From the NCBI RefSeq assembly GCF_024323335.1, contig NC_066579.1:244153068-244217067 (forward strand): a DNA stretch of 64,000 nt, read 5' to 3'. The translations under genes were made by a program, and so were the position numbers. How positions within the stretch are numbered: the stretch's first letter is position 1; each line of letters starts with the position of its first letter. Shown one piece after another: positions 57,376-64,000 of the stretch. A model generated the notes under the pieces. The model was not told the origin of the DNA and ran no database searches. It saw nothing but the letters and a program-made list of their open reading frames with translations. This stretch comes from Lathyrus oleraceus (lineage: Eukaryota; Streptophyta; Magnoliopsida; Fabales; Fabaceae).

Positions 57376-60300
57376 ATGGCTAAAATCAACTATGAATCTA
57401 GACTTCCAATCAACCGAGCTGAAGATGATAGTGAGGAAGATTGCGAATTACCAGTTGAACTAGCACGACTCCTTGAGCACGAGGAGAAAGAGATTCAGCC
57501 ATACAAAGAACCAGTGGATGTCATTAATTTGGGTTCTGAAACTGACAGAAAAGAGGTGAAAGTAGGGGCATCTATCGCTAAGCATGTGCACTCCGATTGG
57601 TAGATCTGTTACGTGAATATGTGGATGTCTTCGCCTGGTCGTATCAGGATATGCCAGGGTTAGACACCAACATTGTTGAACATCATCTATCGCTCAAGCC
57701 TGAATGTCCTCCAGTTAAATAGAAGCTCAGAAGGACCAGACCCGATATGGCACTCAAGATCAAGGAAGAGGTTAAAAAATAGCTAGATGCTGACTTCTTA
57801 GCCATTCCTGAGTATCCGCAGTGGGTTGCTAATATTGTTCCAGTTCCTAAGAAAGATGGTAAAGTCAGAATGTGTGTAGACTATCGAGACCTCAATAGAG
57901 CCAGTCCAAAGGATGACTTCCCTTTGCCTCATATTGATGTTTTGGTCGATAACACAACTCATTTCTCCATCTTTTCTTTCATGGATGGGTTCTCTGGGTA
58001 CAATCAGATAAAGATGTCACCAGATGATATGGAGAAGACAACCTTTATCATACCTTGGGGAACTTACTACTACAAAGTCATGCCATTCGGCTTGAAGAAT
58101 GCAGGGGCAACATATCAACGCGCCATGGTAACACTCTTTCACGACATGATTCATGAAGAGATTGAGGTCTATGTGGACGAAATGATTGCCAAATTCAGAA
58201 CTGAGGAAGATCACTTGGTTAATCTGAGAAAGTTATCTGTCAGACTCCGAAAGTTTAAACTGCGTCTGAATCCAACCAAATGTACTTTTGGAGTCCGATC
58301 AGGTAAACTTTTGGGTTTCATAGTCAATCAGAAGGGTATTGAGGTTGATCCCGACAAAGTTCGAGCCATCCAAGATATGCCAGCTCCCCGAACAGAAAAG
58401 GAAGTCTGAGGTTTCCTTGGGCGACTTACTTACATCTCCAGATTCATATCTCACCTGACAGCTACCTGCGAACCGATTTTCAAGTTGTTGAGAAAGAATC
58501 AATCAATTGTGTGGAATGACGATTTCCAAGGGGCGTTTGATAAAATAAAAAAGTACTTGCAAGAACCACCAATCCTGGTACCACCGGTTCCTGGTAGACC
58601 GCTCATTATGTATCTGACAGTGTTGGATGAATCTATGGGTTGCGTTTTGGGTCAACATGACGACACATGCAAGAAAGAACATGCTATCTACTATCTCAGC
58701 AATAAATTCACCGAATGTGAGACTCGATACTCACTTTTACTGAAGACTTGTTGTGCCTTGACTTGGGTTGCTCGACGCCTGAGACAATATATGATTTGCC
58801 ATACTACTTTGTTGATATCCAAGATGGATCCGATAAAGTATATATTTGAAAAGCCTGCTGTTACTGGTAGAATTTCCTGGTGGCAAATGCTGCTCACTGA
58901 GTATGATATACAGTATGTGACCCAGAAAGCAATAAAAGGGAGTATTCTGTCTAACTATCTAGCTCACCTTCCTGTTGAAGGCTACCAATCATTAAAGTTT
59001 GACTTCCTAGATGAGGACATCATGTTTATCAGAGATTTTACTATGCCAGGCTTCGAGGTAAGCCCTGAGGAAGGCCCCGAACCAGGATCGCGATGGACGC
59101 TCGTGTTCGACGGTGCTTCCAATGCCCGAGGTCATGGTATAGGTGTTGTTATCACTTCTCCAACTTGTTTCCACATCCCCTTCACCGCTAGGTTATGTTT
59201 TGACTGCACCAACAATATGGCAGAGTATGAAGCATGTATCTACGGTTTAGAGGCGGCAATCGACTTGAGAATTAAAATCCTTGAGCTATTCGGTGATTCA
59301 ACTCTGGTAATCAGTCAAGTGAAAGGCGATTGGGAGACTCGAGATAGCAAGTTGATACCCTACAAAGAGCATATCAGAAAACTGGTCCCTTACTTTGATG
59401 AGATCTCCTTTCATCATATTTCTAAGGAAGAAAATCAGTTAGCAGACACTCTAGCTACGCTGGCATCTATGTTTAAAGTCAAATGGAAGAATGAGGCACC
59501 ATCCATCCAGATTGACCACTTAGATGAACCAGCACATTGTCTAGCAATTGAGGCCGATCCTGACGATAAGCCTTGGTTCTATAACATAAAGACATTTCTG
59601 GAGAAACGATAGTATCCTGAGGGTATATCCATTACCAATAAGAAGGCTCTAAGAAGACTCTCTTCTAAGTTCTTCTTAAACGGTGATGTGTTGTATAAGA
59701 GGAACTATGATTCTGTACTGCTCAGATGCATGGATAGACACGAAGTTAGTACAATCATAAGGTCCATACACGAAGGCTGCGAGGGTGCACATGTGAAAGG
59801 TCCTGCTATGGCTAAGAAGATTCTCTAAGCTAGTTATTATTGGACAATGATGGAGGTTGATTGCTACAACTTTGTGAAAAGAGGCCATAAGTGCCAGATA
59901 TATGGTGATAAGATCTTTGTACCACCAACTCCGTTGAATGTCCTAACTTCTCCATGGCCCTTCTCTATGTGGGGCATCGATATGATTGGGATGATCGAAC
60001 CCAAAGCTTCCAATGGACATTGATTCATCCTAGTCGCTATTGATTACTTCACGAAGTGGGTCGAGGATGCTTCATATGCCAATGTCACTCGACAAGTGGT
60101 TACCCGATTTATCAAGAAAGAGATAATCTGCCGCTTTGGGATACCTAGCAAGATCATCACTGATAACGCTAGTAATCTGAACAATACTATGATGAGGGAG
60201 TTGTGTGAAGAATTTAAGATCGAGCACCATAACTCTTCACCATATCGGCCCAAGATGAATGTCGTCGTAGAAGTAGCTAACAAGAATATCAATAGAATCA

Positions 60301-60821
60301 TCTAGAAGATGGTCAGGACATATAAGGAATGGCATGAGATGTTACCTTTCGCCTTGCATGGTTACAGAACTTCAGTCTGCACATCCACTGGGGCAACTCC
60401 GTACTCTTTGGTTTATGGGATGGAGGTTGTACTGCCAATTGAGGTTGAGATTCCTTCACTCAGGGTCATCATGGAAGCAGATCTTGATGAAGTTGAATGG
60501 GTTCAATCTTGATACGACCAACTGAATCTAATCGAAGAGAAACGTTTGACTGTCGTCTGTCATGGTCAGTTGTACCAGATACGTCTCAAACAAGCTTTTG
60601 ATAAGAAGGTTCTTCCTCGGTCGTACCACGCTGGAGACCTCGTGCTCAAAAGATATTCTGCCATTCACTCGGACCCGCGAGGCAAATGGACTCCCAACTA
60701 TGAGGGACCTTTCGTAGTCAAAAAGGCCTTCTCAGGTGGGTCTCTAATCCTCACAATAATGGATGGGGAAGATTTGCCTTTGCCGGTGAATGCAGACATA
60801 GTCAAAAAATATTATGCCTAA
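57376..60821 (+). pseudogene. Ogre A reverse transcriptase, RNases H and integrase
   Basis: 57376-57603 is the RT leader. A frame change near 57590 leads to the main frame (codons at multiples of 3), ending in TAA at 60819. Internal stops: 57720, 57780, 58407, 59610, 59826, 60021, 60303, 60510. RT: 'VPVPKKDGKVRMCVDYRDLN' and 'VMPFGLKNAGATYQRAM'. The catalytic motif is Y-V-D-E (58170-58181) instead of Y-V-D-D. RNase H follows with 'AIYYLSNKFTECETRYSLLL'. The archaeal-type second RNase H has 'LVFDGASNARGHGIGVVIT', 'NNMAEYEACIYGLEAAID' and 'QLADTLATLASM'. Integrase has 'GIDMIG', 'FTKWVED', 'ITDNASNL' and the later Glu. The E-for-D change and the stops rule out autonomous activity. Confidence 0.93.
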
Positions 60822-61845
60822 AAAGAAATGATGAAAAAGCTCGCTAGATTAATCTCCACAAGGTGAATCTAGGCAAAAATAGCTATCCCGATGGACCGAA
60901 AAAAGATTTGCCCATGCAAAAGTTAGGGAATATATTCGAAGCTCGCTAGGTCGAAAACCCGAAAGGGCGACTTAGGCAAAAAAGAGCATCCCGGTGGATA
61001 AAGAAAAATTGAAAGATCCAGGCAAAAGTTAGGGATAAAGGCATTGACTATGATTCTTGAGTCTACACGATACAAGCTAGACATCAGAGGGTCAAAGACC
61101 GATCCAGTCACCGTCAGCCGAAGCAAGGCCTTGGGGTGCAGATTACATGGTAGATTAAGGCCAATGTTGTAATCAATGGAGAAAATCATACAAAAATATT
61201 TCCCATTGCCATTTCAATTATTTTTTAATTTTTGCAACGTCCTCATTAAGGGCGTTTGCATCCTTGTACTCAACATATGTACAAATTCCATATCAATAAG
61301 AAATCTGGTTGATTCTATCCAATATTTTGTTCCATGTTTTGTATACAAATAACTGACTTGTCCTAAATCACATAATGCTTTAAAATTTTGGGGAATAATA
61401 AAAGGCTACATTAAAGAGAAATAATTTGCATTACCGTGAAAATCCGATAAACCTGATAAGTAATGGGTGACTTAACAATAGTGTTGCTTGGATGCCTGTT
61501 GCATCCATTTGACTGGGGCACCCTGGGGACTCCAGCCTGTCAGTGTTCCTTAACAAACAGGGGGTTCCATGATGGCAGCGTTGGCACCAATCGAACTTCT
61601 TGGCTATCATGTTCTAATTCTTGATGATGAGTCGAAATCCCGACCATAATAAAGACTCACCCCTACAAAAGCATGCATCATAAAAAATAAACATACATCA
61701 TGCACGGCATAAAACATCTTCTCCACACTGGTAATAAAGCCAATCATTTGGTCTGGCAAATTTCGGGCACATAGGTATTTAATCCTCTTTTACCTTGAAT
61801 ACTCGAAAAGCTCTTGCAATTCTTGTATTCAGGTACAAGAAGATT
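60822..61845 (+). other. 3' untranslated region of Ogre A
   Basis: Non-coding, with related 'aggcaaaaatagctatcccga' and 'aggcaaaaaagagcatcccgg' blocks near 60870 and 60973. No ORF supported. Confidence 0.6.
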
Positions 61846-61858
61846 AAATAGGGGCAGC
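61846..61858 (+). other. Polypurine tract of Ogre A
   Basis: AAATAGGGGCAGC just before the 3' LTR. The same 13 bases, on the minus strand, flank the Ogre B 3' LTR at 42232-42244. Confidence 0.85.
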
Positions 61859-64000
61859 TGTTGTACCCCTAAATTTTCCTTCCCTCTTTTCCACCTATGT
61901 ATCCAATCAGTTGGTCAAGATATGACTTGCATACATCCATAATTCATCCACATGCATCATTCCTCATGAATTTAAAAGAAGCTTGGGGTCAACAAGCCAT
62001 GGGTCACACAGGTATCAAGATCCAAAGGAATGGTCAACCATATCAATAACATGGGGGATGTGAAACCCTAATGGTGCTGGTAATTGCTTGACCTCAACAG
62101 AGTGGTGACTAGGCAACAGGGAGATCCAAAACCCTAATTTCTCAAGGTAGGATTGCGAGTTTCCCCGGGCCTCATTTTGGCCTCTAAAAGTCCTAATCAA
62201 GTGATGACAGTCAAGGGGATTTGGTGGTTTGATTATGTGCATTGTCAAGCTGCTTGACCTAGATGGAAGTCTTGGTCTTAATCCAAAGTCTATGGTGCCA
62301 TTTATTTGGTGGTGGAAACATCTTTGTTTTAAGCCATTTGTTGGTCATACCATTGTTTTATGGATAACCCTAGTCTTGTGGTCCCATTCCTTAGTTTTAT
62401 CCATCTACACTATCAGTTAAGTTATTGCCTTTGCAAAAGTCAACATTCAAGCCAGTTGTGAAACCAATGTCAGTTAGTCTTCAAAACCATTCTAATCCAT
62501 TCCATCCACTTTAAACCATTACATTTGAGTCTATACAAGAAAACACAAAGATTGGACATTTTTGACCAACTGTTGACTTTGGTCAAACGTTGACTTTTTT
62601 GTCAACTTTGACCAAAGTCAACCATAATCCATTAAACCCTAATTCTATCCATAATTGTCCATCGAATATCCATTTACAAAGGAGTCATAAAGAAAATACA
62701 AAGAAAATGCCATTTTTGACCATTTGTTGACTTTGGTCAACAGTTGACTTTTTGGTCAACTTTGACCAAAGTCAACTCAACCTCTTTACATCCTAAAGTC
62801 CTAAAATCTTCCATCCTAAACCTTGATCCATCACTCCATTACTCATGTTTACTTCCATCATGAATGCTTCATTTGCAAGCTATCCTCCATCACCATGTTT
62901 TTGCCATGCCTACAAGGGCAGCCAATGCACACCTAAGCAGCAGGCCATAATCAACCAAAGTCATGATCCCAACAAAGGAAATGGGCCATGTGATGCTATG
63001 TGAACTAAAGCTCATTGAAGAAAGCCTTACCACAAATTATCCATGCTCCTTATGAACCATGATATATTGATTAAGAAACATGAGATTTTCCTTCACACCA
63101 CCTGTCATGAGATCTGGCCTCAGCTTTAAGCATCGGGCTTGTGGACTTGACTGTAACCTTACAACCCCTCATGACCTGCTACAAAGCACAACAACAATGG
63201 TCACCCATATCCATTGCAATGGATGCTACATGCACTGTTACCACACTGATGCTGCCACAAACTCAACATGGAATGACATCGAATCAATACACCATCAACC
63301 TACAAATAACCCAACAAAGAAAAAAACCAGTCAGCTTGCATGTGAAGGTTGAAGTCAAACCATGATCATTAGGTTTTCCTGCAGCAAAATCAGTGTGAGC
63401 ATAATCCAACACCATATAACATGTAACAAATAAGGCTGATACCTACAGTTGGCAAGGTTTGTCATAGGCTGTTCATTGTGCCAAACAAGACTACATCATG
63501 ATACCTCATGGAGCAAACTGTATCTATGCTACATAACCAAGAAAGATAACTTACAAAACTAATTGTCACCATGTTAAACCAGAGTGATCAGGCATGTGAT
63601 TTTGTGTTGACAAACCTAGTTGCTTTACCTGGGCCAAGGTTTACTTGAAGCCAACTGTGGGCATGATCATGACACCAAACCTAAGGTTGGTGAACCTGCA
63701 AACAACATCAGGGTGTGTATTGGAACATCCATCTGCCAGAATAATACCATTCAGGCCCTTGGAAATTCCATCCTAACCTGGACATCACCTACAGCACATG
63801 GAGTATGTCAAGTTACAAGTGAACATGGTTGTGCATCAGCCATTGCAGCATGACCATCACTTGGTGTCTGCAGCCAGTCCTACTAGTGAGGGAACCAACC
63901 AACATGACATGGTCTTGCACCCTGCAGTTAGGAAACTAACTGCAATAAGGTTAAGTTATAAAACCTGTTGTGAGAAGATAGTGGTCAAGTGTGTTTGCAA
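61859..64000 (+). repeat. 3' LTR of Ogre A, first 2.1 kb
   Basis: Aligns base for base with 42632-44773. About 65 differences seen by eye over 2,140 bases. The W-box clusters are retained. It runs off the window. Confidence 0.93.

Larger units (their letters stand above)
42632..64000 (+). mobile_element. Plus-strand Ogre element (Ogre A), 3' LTR truncated by the window
   Basis: 5' LTR 42632-50621, PBS 50624-50642, ORF1 51294-53060, gag 53434-about 55300, protease about 56400-57229, RT to integrase about 57590-60821, PPT 61846-61858, 3' LTR from 61859. The order ORF1-gag-pro-RT-RNase H-aRNase H-integrase is diagnostic for Ogre (Tat clade). If the 3' LTR is of equal length, the element is about 27 kb. 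It is inserted in minus-strand Ogre B; the target duplication (ggaac at 42627-42631) cannot be checked. About 65 differences over the 2.1 kb of LTR visible on both sides (by eye) give roughly 3% divergence. Confidence 0.93.

Overview
This window looks like a piece of a large, repeat-rich plant nuclear genome. No bacterial or organellar features were seen. The abundance of very long Ty3/gypsy Tat-Ogre-type elements with an extra ORF1 upstream of gag, plus legume-style Ty1/copia gag proteins, points to a legume, probably tribe Fabeae (Pisum, Vicia or Lathyrus relatives). That assignment is inference. About 90% of the window is retrotransposon sequence, and only one convincing host gene is visible.

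Layout. 1-770: end of a Ty1/copia (SIRE/Maximus-like) LTR, plus strand. About 770-4743: Tat/Ogre-like LTR, plus strand, with a TATA box and about 140-bp tandem repeats. 4744-6814: 3' tail and complete 3' LTR of a copia element, carrying a GTCGAC-rich array and a 183-bp (AT)n tract. 6815-7086: broken copia gag, minus strand. About 7090-10085: a small gene island with a two-exon methyl-CpG-binding-domain (MBD) gene on the minus strand (7813-9489), followed upstream by two (AT)n tracts. About 10086-13230: internally deleted minus-strand copia element holding a GC-rich hAT-like MITE. About 15080-29290: old minus-strand Tat-lineage element with an antisense plant-mobile-domain (PMD) ORF at one end. 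It is split by a complete chromovirus (19769-26295, CRM-like) with a perfect CAAAA target duplication.

29291-42631: a chain of further insertions. A copia LTR and gag are interrupted by a minus-strand Ogre-type LTR. Next comes a second copia LTR and gag, interrupted by the 3' LTR of another minus-strand Ogre-type element (37518-42231). 42632 to the window end: a nearly complete plus-strand Ogre element with a 7,990-bp 5' LTR, PBS, ORF1, gag, protease, RT/RNase H, a second archaeal-type RNase H, integrase, PPT and the first 2.1 kb of the 3' LTR. At least 16 internal stops and several frameshifts break its reading frames.

The elements form a nested stack, so insertion order can be read directly. 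The old Tat element and the copia elements came first. The Ogre-type LTRs came later. The plus-strand Ogre (about 3% difference between LTRs, counted by eye) and the chromovirus (about 1.5%) are among the youngest. No element looks able to encode a complete set of its own proteins. The host MBD gene reads as intact.
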